DNA from: CBDIHP01 sp965279195
GTDB lineage: Bacteria > Planctomycetota > Planctomycetia > Isosphaerales > Isosphaeraceae
DNA length: 64,000 nucleotides
Assembly: GCA_965279195.1 (NCBI GenBank)
Contig: CBDIHP010000048.1
Location: 62,001-126,000, forward strand
Reading direction: 5' to 3'
Under the pieces are notes generated by a model. The model made no database searches, was not told where the DNA came from, and was given only the letters and a program-made list of their open reading frames with translations. The position numbers and the translations under genes were made by a program. Shown in pieces: positions 55,269 through 64,000 of the stretch. How positions within the stretch are numbered: the first letter of the stretch is position 1; every line of letters begins with the position of its first letter.

Positions 55269-55850
55269 TCAGAAGGGGGGCCTGGTGGTGTCCGATTCCC
55301 GCATCTCGACGAGCAGCCAGGTCCGGGCGTATCGCCAGTAGCGCTGGGCGGTCGTGGTCGAAATCCCGAGCGCCTTCGCGGCGTCCTCCTCGGTCAATCC
55401 GGCGAAATAGCGGAGCTTGACGAGCTGCGCCTTGACCGGGTCCTCGGCCTCAAGGCGGTCGAGGACCTCGTCGAGGGCGAGCAGGTCGTCCGAGGGGCTG
55501 GGCGCGGCGATTTCGAGGCCGTCGAGGTCGCACCGATGCAACTGCCCGCCGTGCTTCTCGGCCTTCTTGCGTCGGGCGGCCTCGACGAGGATCCGGCGCA
55601 TGGCCTCGGCGGCGGCGGCGAAGAAGTGGCCCCGGCTGTTCCATCGCAGGGGGTCGGGGTCGTGGCCGACCAGGCGGAGATAGGCCTCGTGGACCAGGGC
55701 GGTCCCCTGGAGGGTCTGGCCGGGAGTCTCGTGGGCGAGCCGTTGCCTGGCCAGCGTGCGGAGTTCGTCGTAGACCAGGGGGAGCAGCTCCCCGGAGGCG
55801 TGCGGGTCGCCCCGCCCGATGGCGGAGAGCAGGCGGGTGACGTCGTTCAT
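55269..55850 (-). CDS. ECF sigma factor (Sig-70_X6 type)
   Basis: A 193-residue sigma factor starting MNDVTRLLSAIGRGDPHAS. Region 2: 'LVYDELRTLARQRLAHETPG', 'GTALVHEAYLRLVGHD', 'FFAAAAEAMRRILVEAARRK'. Region 4: 'LTEEDAAKALGISTTTAQRY'. It is a close relative of the factor at 26641-27150. First gene of the pair with the intact kinase; autoregulation through the kinase is likely by analogy. Confidence 0.9.
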   Translation of the reverse strand: MNDVTRLLSAIGRGDPHASGELLPLVYDELRTLARQRLAHETPGQTLQGTALVHEAYLRLVGHDPDPLRWNSRGHFFAAAAEAMRRILVEAARRKKAEKHGGQLHRCDLDGLEIAAPSPSDDLLALDEVLDRLEAEDPVKAQLVKLRYFAGLTEEDAAKALGISTTTAQRYWRYARTWLLVEMRESDTTRPPF

Positions 55851-56035
55851 GGGCCTTGCCACGGTTGGGGGGTTCCGATGTGGGGCAGGCAGTGATTGAA
55901 CCATAGAGGCAGCCGCCGGGCGAGCATCTCCCGATGCCGCCCCTCGGTCCACCGCGCGATGCTTGCCCAGCGCCTACGACCCCGCGCGGAGCAAGCCTCC
56001 GAACTCCGGGTGGACTGGGACAGTCGTTCGAACAA

Positions 56036-56131
56036 GGAGGGGAACGCGGGAGGGGAACGCGGTGGGGAACGCGGACGGGAACGCGGGGACATGCACGACG
56101 GGAACGCGGACGGGAACGCGGGGACATGCAC
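56036..56131 (+). repeat. GGGGAACGCGG minisatellite ending in two R1-like units
   Basis: Six or so units of GGGGAACGCGG(A/T) run from about 56038. Two of them continue into R1-type GGGGACATGCAC (56084-56095 and 56120-56131), a short form lacking the AACGCAT end. It lies in the gene-less stretch 55851-56390. Confidence 0.6.
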
Positions 56132-56319
56132 TGCTACGCTGAGAAACTGGGAAATTTGCCTGGCCTGAGGGACGCGTTTCCGGCTGGTTTCGAATGTTTA
56201 CCGATAACAGAGAAAGACTCGGGGACCGCACAATCTGGCGGGATCGGGCTGGGCAGGAAGCATAGCAAGGGGGCGGGACGGGATGAAGACCTCGCAGGTC
56301 TCGCGTCGGACTCCTCGGA

Positions 56320-56350
56320 GGATGCAACGCATGTCCCCGCGTTGGCCCCA
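56320..56350 (-). repeat. R1 core, variant
   Basis: GCAACGCATGTCCCCGCGTT keeps the CATGTCCCCGCGTT half but reads GCAACG where other minus copies read GCGTTG. It lies about 40 bases before the toxin-like frame opens. Confidence 0.55.
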
Positions 56351-56453
56351 TGGAACTAATGCAAAAAAATATCAAAAAAGTACTTCATAACAAATTCGCG
56401 AGCATATCGACGATACGGGGAAAATCGTTGATGGAGCTGTAGCGTCGGTTGAG

Positions 56454-57014
56454 TTGGGAACAGCCGTACATCAAGCCATAGGAGGTGGCATCGCATTGCG
56501 AGGTTTGGCTGGAGCGAGTTGCAACGGAGTAGGCGTTCACGCTCCGGGGCGCGTCGGTTCCGCATTCGACGCCGCTGGTCGTATGCAGCGAAATGGAAGT
56601 CGGCCGGTTCTGGCTCAACTCCCGGGCCAACCCACCTGTGGACCTACCTCCGTCGGCATGGTGCTCGACACGATCAATGCCGGGAGAGCTTCAACCAACA
56701 CTATCAACCTCGCCCTGACCGCCCGGGGTACGACGATGGACCGTCTCGCCGCCCTTCTCAGGCGCACCGGCGTCAATGCCACGTGGCGAAGTCGTTACAG
56801 TATCGATGACGTGGCGAGGGCTACCGCTGGAGGCAACCCGCTCATTGCGGCCGTAAGGGTGCCCGGTGGAGGGCATGCTGTCGTCGTCGATGGCGTAACG
56901 ACCCGCATGGGCCAGCGTGTCGTCGCCGTCCGAGATCCTTGGGGGCGGCAATACTTTGAGCTGGCGAGCGAATTCTCCAAGCGTTTCCGCGGCGAAGTTG
57001 TAACACTTCCATGA
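56454..57014 (+). CDS. Papain-like/C39-type cysteine protease domain, probable displaced polymorphic toxin tip
   Basis: The frame is open from 56391, with TTG at 56454 as a possible start; no good ribosome site is seen. The first ~60 residues ('GTAVHQAIGGGIALRGLAGA') read like the linker before a toxin tip. The catalytic part is 'LPGQPTCGPTSVGMVLDTIN' (Cys in TCGPTS), 'VPGGGHAVVVDGV' (His) and 'VRDPWG' (Asp), the order of C39/papain-like enzymes. With the small gene that follows by 19 bases, it matches a toxin/immunity layout. It may be the C-terminal end of a larger toxin whose front is missing. Confidence 0.6.
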   Translation: MGTAVHQAIGGGIALRGLAGASCNGVGVHAPGRVGSAFDAAGRMQRNGSRPVLAQLPGQPTCGPTSVGMVLDTINAGRASTNTINLALTARGTTMDRLAALLRRTGVNATWRSRYSIDDVARATAGGNPLIAAVRVPGGGHAVVVDGVTTRMGQRVVAVRDPWGRQYFELASEFSKRFRGEVVTLP

Positions 57015-57033
57015 AGGGAGGCATCTTTACGCC

Positions 57034-57375
57034 ATGCTTGTTCAGGAACTACTCACAGACCTCGACGCCGCGATCGGAAAGCCCGTGACTATCAGCGGAC
57101 GGGTTGTCATCACGTGGGATGACCGGGCGTTTCTGACCTCTGATGCCGAGGCGTTTGAACGGGGAGAATCACTCGCCATCCGGGATGGCGGAGGGATCGC
57201 CGAACATTTGCAGGACATGCTCCCGTCGTACGTCGGCGGCCCGTTCATCTACTACGAGGAGTGCGTACTCACCGGGACCATCGAGCGAGTCTCCGATTCG
57301 TTCCGGATATGCGACCTCAGTCAGTGCAAGGTGCGGCGGGATGACTCGGAGTTCGATGTGCCCGTCGGTGCATGA
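57034..57375 (+). CDS. Candidate immunity protein for the papain-like toxin
   Basis: A 113-residue acidic protein with GGGAGG before its ATG. Strand-rich, OB-like pattern: 'GKPVTISGRVVITWDDRAFL', 'CVLTGTIERVSDSFRICDLS'. It is soluble and has no enzyme motif. Its position directly after a cysteine protease domain, its size and its acidity fit an immunity protein, but no known immunity family was assigned. Confidence 0.5.
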   Translation: MLVQELLTDLDAAIGKPVTISGRVVITWDDRAFLTSDAEAFERGESLAIRDGGGIAEHLQDMLPSYVGGPFIYYEECVLTGTIERVSDSFRICDLSQCKVRRDDSEFDVPVGA

Positions 57376-57488
57376 TCGGCTTCCGACGGATCCGCTCAGG
57401 TGGCCGCGAGGAGCGATGGAAGTGATCATCTACGAGGAGCCCACTTGGTTGAGGGAAAGGGCCGCTCCGGGCGGGGGCGGCGGGGAGG

Positions 57489-57791
57489 TCACTCGGGCTT
57501 GCGGGACTTCTTCTTCATCGACTCGCGGAAGCGATAGCTCTCGCCATTCATCTCGAAGATGTGGCAATGGTGGCAGAACCGGTCCAGCAGCGCCGCGGTC
57601 ATCCGCTCTCCCTGGAAGATCTGGCCCCACTCGCTGAACGGCAGGTTCGTCGTCACCAGCAGGCTGCCGCGCTCGTAGCGGTCGGCGAAGACCCGGAACA
57701 GCAGCTCCACCCCGCCCCGGCTCATCGACACGTAACCCAGCTCGTCGCAGATCAGCAGGTGCACCTTCTGTGTCCGTTCCGCGAAGTGCAT
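57489..57791 (-). pseudogene. IS21-type IstB ATPase, C-terminal fragment
   Basis: Contains the Walker B region 'HLLICDELGYVSMSRGG' and the sensor part 'GSLLVTTNLPFSEWGQIFQG', ending 'YRFRESMKKKSRKPE'. The Walker A half is missing. The frame opens in a 26-base segment that is repeated at 57857-57882, so the rest of the gene was lost at that point. Confidence 0.8.
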
Positions 57792-57882
57792 CTTTCATCG
57801 TGCCTCGTGCCTCGTGCCTCGTGCCTCGTGCCTCGTGCCTCGTGCCTCGTGAGTCGTGTGTCCGTTCCGCGAAGTGCATCTT
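57769..57882. repeat. 26-bp direct repeat bracketing a GCCTCGT minisatellite
   Basis: Exact 26-base copies lie at 57769-57794 and 57857-57882 (both contain TCCGTTCCGCGAAGTGCATC). Between them, seven or so units of the 7-mer GCCTCGT run from about 57800 to 57850. Each copy directly abuts mobile DNA: IstB on one side, an IS1595-type element on the other. Confidence 0.8.
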
Positions 57883-58922
57883 GGCTCATGTTCCACCATC
57901 GGTGGCCGGCTGACTCCCGAGGAGGATGGCCAGGAAGTCGTCGGTCACCGACTTGAGGTTGTGGGCCCACTCGAAGATCGCCACGTAGCCGGCCAGGTGC
58001 CACTTGCTCACGCCCCGGAACGGCCGCAGGAACGTCCGCAGCGCCGCCCAGGTCCCCTCCATCGAGTTGACGTGCACCTCGCGGATCCCGTCCCCGTCGT
58101 CGTCGCGGGCCCACTCCTTGATCGCGTGGTTCACCGTCGCCCGCGACCGCCCGAGGTCCGGGACGCGGTCGTAGCCCGACCACTCGTCGGTGTTCAGCCT
58201 CGCACCGGGGCGCGTCGTCGCCTGGACCATGCCATTCAAGGTCCGCTGGTCGGTGCTCGGCAGGACGTGGAGCCGGATCGCCCCGGACGCGCGGCCGAAG
58301 GTGCCGGCGACCGGCGGGCGGGCGTTGACGAAGGTACCGTGGACGCGACGCTTGTTCGCCCGCCGCCGCGGCGGGTCAACGGGCGAGTCGTGCGGGGTGC
58401 CTTTTTTCCACCGCGTTGACGAACGTCTCGTCGGCCTCGCGCACAACGTCGTCGAGGGGCTCGGGCTCCTGGCCGTCCAGGGCTCGCTGCTGGATCCGGT
58501 GCCGCAGCTCCAGGAGCTTGACCCGGTCGCAGCCCAGTTCGCGGGTCAGCTTCGCGGTGGGGACGCCCTGGGCGATGCCGCGGAGGATCAGCAGCAGGTG
58601 CGATGCGGGCCGCTGGGTCTTCTGGAGTGCGGTGCCGGTGTAAGCGTTGAAGACGCGCCGGCAGCCGCGGCAGCGATAGTCCAGCGCCGGGGCCCGGTGC
58701 CTGCGGTGCACGCCGTACTCGCGGCCTCCGCATCGCGGGCAGGCGAGGCCTTCGGGGTGGAGGATCTCGACGAGCTTGTCGTAGCAGGCCTGCTCGTCCA
58801 TGTACGGGTGGATCGGGAAGTCCATCGCCGGCCTCCGCTGCAAGTCGATCGGGTCACACCCCGATCACACCACACCGAACAGCCTGCCGAAATAGGTCTC
58901 CACCGCCGGTGGAACATGAGCC
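57883..58922 (-). mobile_element. IS1595-type (ISXO2-like) insertion sequence
   Basis: Terminal inverted repeats: GGCTCATGTTCCACC at 57883-57897 and its exact complement at 58908-58922, with inner similarity around GGTGG. The element carries one transposase read on the minus strand and interrupts a small gene on its right side. No clear target duplication was found. Confidence 0.8.
57886..58825 (-). CDS. IS1595-type transposase, frames joined at an A6 run
   Basis: The first frame (start MDFPIHPYMDEQACYDKLVE) has a zinc ribbon, CPRCGG...CRGCRRVF, and the first catalytic Asp in 'VREADETFVNA'. The second frame carries 'RLNTDEWSGYDRVPD' (Asp) and 'VHVNSMEGTWAALRTFL' (Glu), ending at 57886. The junction is a six-base A-run on the coding strand (T6 at 58402-58407). 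It could be programmed frameshifting or a mutation; ~310 residues when joined, normal for the family. Confidence 0.75.
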
Positions 58923-59013
58923 CCAAGCAATTTTCCCAAGCATGGAACTCTTCTGTCGTGGTGATAGGCTGGATGGTGGGCTCGAACGGCTTCTTCACGT
59001 TGCTGTCGGCCAT
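58923..59013 (-). pseudogene. 5' fragment of a small gene cut by the IS1595-type element
   Basis: ATG at 59013 with AAGGAG upstream. The first ~30 residues (MADSNVKKPFEPTIQPITTT) then run straight into the element's terminal repeat. The rest of the gene is not found on the far side of the element. Product unknown. Confidence 0.5.
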
Positions 59014-59213
59014 GGGACCACTCCTTATCGTGGGGGGAGGCGGTGCCGGGTTCTATGCTCGAAACAAGGAAGGCGGACGTCATGCGGGCCCGGTCATGGC
59101 GATATCACGCGGGGTCGTCCGGAAGGCCCGCTGCCGATCGCATCAAGGCGTGTGAGAGTTCGGGGTCAAGCCGGAATCCCGACCTTTGACCCCCGCGCCG
59201 TATCTTCCGCGGC

Positions 59214-62200
59214 TCAAGGGGAAGTGGCAGGATTGTTTCGAAGAAGCGCCTCGGACTCCCTGAGCAGTAAGCGGATTTCCACGAGATCCGTCGAGAATGC
59301 GTTTTGCTCATCCTGGACGTATTTCTGGGCCATTCCGAGCCATCGACGGGCCTCATCGTCTTTCCCTTTTTTGTGGTAGGCCATGGCGAGGTAGGCCCAA
59401 CTCTGGGAAAGGCCGACGCCTTCCGGGGTCTTCAGGCTCTCGTCCAGCCGAGCGATCGACTCGTCGATGCGTCCGGCCCGGTAGAGTGCGGCGCCGAGGG
59501 TCCTCAGCGCGAAACGCTTGAGGTCCGGCGAGCACTCGGCGAGCGCCTTCTCCGCTATCTGGACCGGAACGGTCAATTCGGGACTGCGTCGGGAGCATAT
59601 GTGCAGAGCCAGGCACGGGTCACGTTGTTGACGACGTTCGGATCGAGCCCCGCTCTCGATCGGGAAAGAAAGTCCGCGGAGGCGGCCCGATATTTCGGAA
59701 GGTCCCCGGTCTCGATGAGTGAGAGCAACTGCCAGACGCGGGTTTCCAGATTGTCGGGGATGGATTCCACGAGCCTGGAGAGCCCCTGAGAGACGAGATC
59801 CCACTGTTCATATTTGGCCAGGATGCGGACCCTGGCGAAGTCGTCCGGCGCCATGACCATTTCATGGACGGCCTCTCGTTTCCTCAGGTCGGAGATCGCC
59901 TGAGGACCCAGCCGGCAGAGCCCGGCGACTCCCGCGGCCTGGAGCGGATCCGTCACGCTTCCGAACTGCTTCAGGATGTCCTCGCAGGCGGGACCAACCC
60001 CGCTGGGGTCCTCGGAATGGAGCATGGCATCGATCAACTGATATCGGAGCGGTAGCTGCTCCGGTTGCTTCGCCACGGCCCTGGCGAAGCTCTCCGCCGC
60101 CCGGCCCCACTGGCCGCCGACGGCCAGGATCTCGGCACGCTGGGTGTCGTCCAGGGTTTCTTTCATCCGAGTGAGCATCTCGACCTTATTCCGATAGCGG
60201 AGGTCGTGCTCGGCGATCACCCTCGCGGGGAGCGGCGTCGCGTCCCAGACACGCGCCGTGGCATCGATCCCGCCCGAAGCGATCTGCCTGCCGTCGGGGC
60301 TGAACATGAGGGAAAGGACACCACCGGTATGCCCCAGAAGTGTGAAGACAACCTGGCCGGTCTGGGTGTCCCAGAGCTTGATGGTGCGATCGAAGCTCGC
60401 CGTCGCGAGGCGGCGGCTGTCCGGGCTGAACGCGAGGGAGACGACCTCGGCGGTGTGCGCGGTCAGCGTGTGGCGAACCTGCCCGCTCGCCGCGTCGCGC
60501 ACGAAAACCGAGCTGAACGAGTAATCCTTGCTCCGCGACGCCCCGCCCTGGCCGGCGAGCTCGCCGAGGCGCACGGAGCGATTCTGTGCGACGAGCTTGC
60601 CGTCGGGACTCGTGGCGGCCCGGTGCAGGTAGCCCGAGCCCGGCACAAATTCGGCGGGCAACCCGTCGAATCGGATCCGGGCGAGGGCGCCGTCGATCTC
60701 GCCCGTGAACGGATTCCAGCCTTTCGTGGGCACGACGTCCTTCCCCCCGTGCAATCCCGTCTCCGAGAGGAACCGCATCCCGTCGCGCCGGACTGCGATG
60801 CGTTCCACCCAGCCGACGTGTTCCACGACGACCGGGCGGCTCGTCACGAGGTCCCAAAACCGCACAGACCCGTCCATGCTCCCCGTACCGACCTCCCGGC
60901 CATCGGGACGGAAGGCGACGGCCTGGACGAAATCGGTGTGACCGTGGAACGCGGCAAGCTGCCGGCCGGTGGGGATCTCCCAGAGCCGGGTGCTCCGGTC
61001 CTCGCTCGCCGTGGCGAGGGTGCGGCCGTCAGGGCTGAACGCCAGCCCCAGGACGAAGCCTTTGTGCGCGAAGATCGTGAGCGCCTCGACGCCCGTCTCG
61101 GAGTCGCTGAGCTTCACCGTGCGATCCCAGCCGCCGCTGGCCAGCCATTTCCCGTCCGGGCTATATGCGAGGCAGTAGATCCATCTCTTGTGCCCCTTCA
61201 GGTCGCGAATCTTGCGGACCTTCTCGAGATCCCAGACCTCCACGAGTTCGGAGCCCGCGACCGCCAGTCGCTTCCCGTCGGGATGGAACGCGACCTTGTT
61301 GACCCCGCCGAGGGGGCCCGGGAACGACTTGATCTCCTTGCCCGTCGCGACATCCCAGACCCTGACGTGCCCGGCGGAGTTACGGCTGTAGAATCCGTAA
61401 CCCACGGCGAGCGACTTGCCGTCCGGGCTGAAGGTGACGCACATGCTGTCCAGCCCGGGGTCGCTCCGCGCCCAGACGGCCTTGCCCGTCGTCACGTCCC
61501 AAACCATCACGAGGCCGGCCGAGCAACCCGCGGCGACCGTCTTGCCGTCCGCGCTCACGGCCACGTCGAAGACGGTCCCCTTGGTCCCGGGTAGGATCTT
61601 CAGCCGTTGGCCCGTGGCCACGTCCCTCACTTCGATCGTCGACTCGCCCTGGAAATTCGTCGAGGTGCCGTAGCCGACCACGGTCCATCTTCCATCCGGG
61701 CTGTAAGCCATCGCATTGACGCTCGCATGGCCCAGATCGAGGACGAGACGCTCGAGATTGCAGAGCCGCTCGACGAAGTGCCACTCCCAACCGCGACGCT
61801 CGGGGTCGCAGCCGTGCAACAAATCCTCGGCGAGGGCGACGTTGTCGTCCTGGACCTCGCGATAGGCGCGGTTCACGCGGTTGATGTAATCCTCGCGGGC
61901 GAGCTGCTCGGCCCTCTCGTCCGCCTCCCCGCGAGCTTTCGCCTCCCGCGTCGCCAGCTGCTGCGCGATGCGCTCCTGACGCCTGGCCTCGAACAAGCCC
62001 AGGGTCGTCCCGGTGACGCCGGCAAGGAGCGCGAGCAGCACCAGGCTCGCCGCGATCACCCCGGCGCGGTGCTTGCGGACGAACTTCTGCATCCGGTACA
62101 CCCGGCTCGGCGGCGCGGCCGATACGGGCTCCGACGCCAGGTACCGCATGACGTCCGCTGCGAATCCGTTGGCGGTCTCGTAGCGGCGGGTCCGGTCCTT

Positions 62201-63400
62201 CTCGAGGGCCTTCATCACGATCCAGTCGAGATCGCCTTGCAATGACTGCTTCAGGTGTGCCGGCTCGATGCCGCGGCAGGCCGCGATGCTGGGCAGGGCG
62301 TCCGCCACGCTGACCTTCGTGCTGGGCTTCGGCGGGTCGACTTCCCGGACCATCCGGAGCATTTCCAGGAGGGCAACGCGCTTGAGGCTCGCCGCCTCCA
62401 TCGGCGGGGAGCCGGCCAGCAGTTCATAGAGGATCGCCCCAAGAGCATAGACATCCGTTCGTGTGTCGACGTCCATCGACGACGGATCCGCCTGCTCCGG
62501 GGACATGTAGCTGGGCGTGCCCACGATGGCACCGGTGTCGCCGAAGGACTGATCGGTGAGGTCGAACTCGGTCGCCTTCGCGACGCCGAAGTCGATGACC
62601 TTCGGCGTCGGCCGGCCGTCAACCTCGGTGACCATCACGTTCGACGGCTTCAAATCGCGATGGATGATCCCCTTTTGATGGGCATGTTGCACGGCCTGGC
62701 AGACGGCGACGAACAATTCCAAACGATTGCGAACGTGCAAATGTTTTTGATCACAATAATCGGTAATCTGCACGCCCCGGACGAGTTCCATCGCGAAGAA
62801 CGGCTGACCGGCCTCGGTGACGCCTCCGTCGTAGACGCGGGCGATGTTCGGATGGTCCATCATGGCCAACGCCTGACGTTCAACCTCGAACCTCGCCAGG
62901 ACGGGTCGCGAATCCATGCCGATCCGGATCAGCTTCAGGGCAACCTGCCGCTTGACCGGCCGGGATTGTTCGGCCCGGTAGACGGTGCCCATCCCCCCCT
63001 CGCCCAGGACTTCCAGCAGTGTGAAGCGGCCCGCCAAAACTTGACCGGGAACGAACGCGCCCGGGCGAGTGACCTGCACGAGGTCCACGATCGTTGGAGC
63101 GGCCCCGTCCGGCTGAACATCCCCCATCGATGGTTCGGATATGAGCTGCGTCTCGGAGCCCAAATCCACTCCGGTCTCTCGAGTCTCATCGAGTCGGAGC
63201 GCGGTCCGATCGGAAGCGTCGGCGTCGGGATCCGAGAGCCGACGAGCCCCCTCGTGGGCGGCGAGACGATCCTCGACTCGCTCTCGCAGCGCCGTGTCAT
63301 CCCCACAGGCATCGTCAAGATAAGCGGTCCGTTCGGCCGGGTCGGTTCGCTCCAGGGCGCCAACGAGCATGGTCCTCAGGCGAGCGGCGGAATCGGGCAT
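59214..63400 (-). pseudogene. Ser/Thr protein kinase with WD40 propeller and helical tail, one late frameshift
   Basis: The start MPDSAARLRTMLVGALERTD precedes a complete kinase domain: 'LGEGGMGTVYRAEQ', 'VALKLIRIG', 'GIIHRDLKPSNVMV', 'VIDFGVAKATEF', 'GTPSYMSPEQ'. A membrane helix (VIAASLVLLALLAGVTGTTL), a coiled coil rich in Ala/Glu/Arg, and about 12 WD40-type blades ('VNAMAYSPDGRWTVVG', 'GHTGGVLSLMFSPDGRQIAS') follow, then helical repeats. The main frame stops at 59573 ('TYAPDAVPN'). The family C-terminus continues in another frame from 'SPELTVPVQIAEKALAE' to 59214. A one-base indel near 59585 explains this. Unlike the other three kinases, no sigma gene adjoins it. Confidence 0.82.
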
Positions 63401-63596
63401 CACTATGGCCTCGGCGACGAGTTCTGATGTTTTGAGCACAATTCATATCACGTTATACACACCAGAATCGGTTTCTTTCGCCTATCTAATACCGCATGAC
63501 AGGGAAAAGCAAGGGGGCACTCTGGGGGCGTCGCGGGGGGCGTCGGGGGGACAATCGCCGCGGGGGAGTTGGGACGTGGAAGGGCCAACGCGGAAG

Positions 63597-63623
63597 GCCA
63601 ACGCGGGGACATTCGAGAATGGC
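63597..63623 (+). repeat. R1 repeat, single copy
   Basis: AACGCGGGGACATTCGAGAA preceded by GGCC, with a shorter GGCCAACGCGG just upstream at 63584. It lies between the kinase start and the transposase fragment. Confidence 0.55.
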
Positions 63624-63658
63624 ATGAAGACAACCCAACTCGCTTCGGCCAACAGGGA

Positions 63659-64000
63659 CTAACGCAGTTCGCTTCGAGGTTTCGTCGTCCGTCGATCATT
63701 CTTCGGGCGGCGTTTCACGGCGCGGGGCTCGTGGCGGCCGGGTCGCGGCAGCGGGTCAGCTCCTGCTCGCGGCAGCGACTTCGCCAGCAGGCCGGTGGCG
63801 ACGTCGGAGAGCAACAGCCAGCGGGCGGTGGGGGATCCGCAGCCTTCGGCCTGCCCCGACGGCCGGCCGAAGGCCCGCCGCAGCTCGGGCGCGTCGGGCA
63901 TCGAGAAGCTCGACCCGTCCTCGGCCCAGACCCGATGCCCGCGCCAGCGGCAACCGCTTTCGACCCTGGCAGTAGGCCGAGGCGGAGAAGGTCGAGCCGC
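63659..64000 (-). CDS. IS4-type transposase fragment, open to the window edge
   Basis: The frame is open to 64000. It shows 'GHRVWAEDGSSFSMPDAPEL', which contains the first catalytic Asp of IS4 enzymes in 'EDGSSFSMPD', then 'FGRPSGQAEGCG' and 'ARWLLLSDVATGLLAKSLP'. After that it turns into a low-complexity basic tail and stops, so the second half is missing. Part of a front block ('CQGRKRLPLA') appears in another frame, so the copy is probably decayed. Confidence 0.65.
   Translation of the reverse strand, partial: AARPSPPRPTARVESGCRWRGHRVWAEDGSSFSMPDAPELRRAFGRPSGQAEGCGSPTARWLLLSDVATGLLAKSLPRAGADPLPRPGRHEPRAVKRRPKNDRRTTKPRSELR

Noticed and set aside
53175..55895. Long plus-strand open frame opposite the intact kinase and sigma gene
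   Set aside because: Antisense shadow caused by high GC at third positions; the minus strand carries full kinase and sigma motifs.
1..64000. tRNA, rRNA and riboswitch genes
   Set aside because: No cloverleaf-like set of arms, conserved rRNA block or known riboswitch core was recognised by eye; a covariance-model search would be needed to exclude them fully.

Overview
The window is high-GC bacterial chromosome and looks like a planctomycete, most probably family Isosphaeraceae. This is inferred from gene content: ECF sigma factors paired with very large Ser/Thr kinases carrying TPR or WD40 tails, secreted proteins with the planctomycete N-terminal 'LE-LE-R-LL' type motif, several PEP-CTERM proteins, DUF1573 proteins, and many transposases. 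No rRNA, tRNA, CRISPR or replication gene was recognised.

Layout. 1-3.1 kb: transposase remnants and a small zinc-ribbon membrane protein with a near-copy at 41.6 kb. 3.4-6.2 kb: an AT-richer minus-strand cluster with two DUF1573 proteins, a Cys-rich secreted peptide and a secreted membrane-anchored protein. 6.3-9.6 kb: repeat arrays around a hypothetical gene and a RibD-like/alpha-beta hydrolase pair. 9.8-14.9 kb: one 1692-residue SIR2-domain protein, the best candidate defence gene, with related repeats on both sides. 15.1-16.6 kb: a five-unit tandem array with an intact IS630-type element next to it. 17.2-18.7 kb: cupin, GyrI-like and DUF1801 genes. 19-26.6 kb: a kinase pseudogene and secreted proteins (lysozyme-like, EndoU ribonuclease with lamin-tail domain, PEP-CTERM metalloprotease, PEP-CTERM protein). 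26.6-30.2 kb: sigma/kinase pair with a broken kinase. 30.3-41.7 kb: small housekeeping or hypothetical genes (MarR/DUF1398, HEPN-like pair, DUF416, ankyrin). 41.6-43 kb: IS5-type wreck. 43.3-44 kb: PEP-CTERM protein. 44.3-55.9 kb: two more sigma/kinase pairs around a decayed SBBP/beta-propeller gene. 56.4-57.4 kb: orphan papain-like toxin/immunity-like pair. 57.5-59 kb: nested IS21 and IS1595 remains with a 7-bp minisatellite. 59.2-63.4 kb: a fourth WD40 kinase. 63.66 kb to the edge: IS4-type transposase fragment.

The sigma/kinase pairs are presumably signalling modules: kinase and sigma overlap by 4 bases (ATGA or GTGA) in two pairs and lie 87 bases apart in the third. The three PEP-CTERM proteins imply an exosortase elsewhere in the genome.

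Two features run through the whole window. First, three interspersed intergenic repeat families: R1 (core GGGGACATGCAACGCAT), R2 (core CGAATTGGGTTCGTTTCG) and R3 (unit GACCCAACCAGGA). They occur between genes and beside mobile elements, and I do not recognise them. Second, many long, well-conserved reading frames carry single frameshifts. This is either real decay or indel error in the assembly, and the sequence alone cannot decide which.
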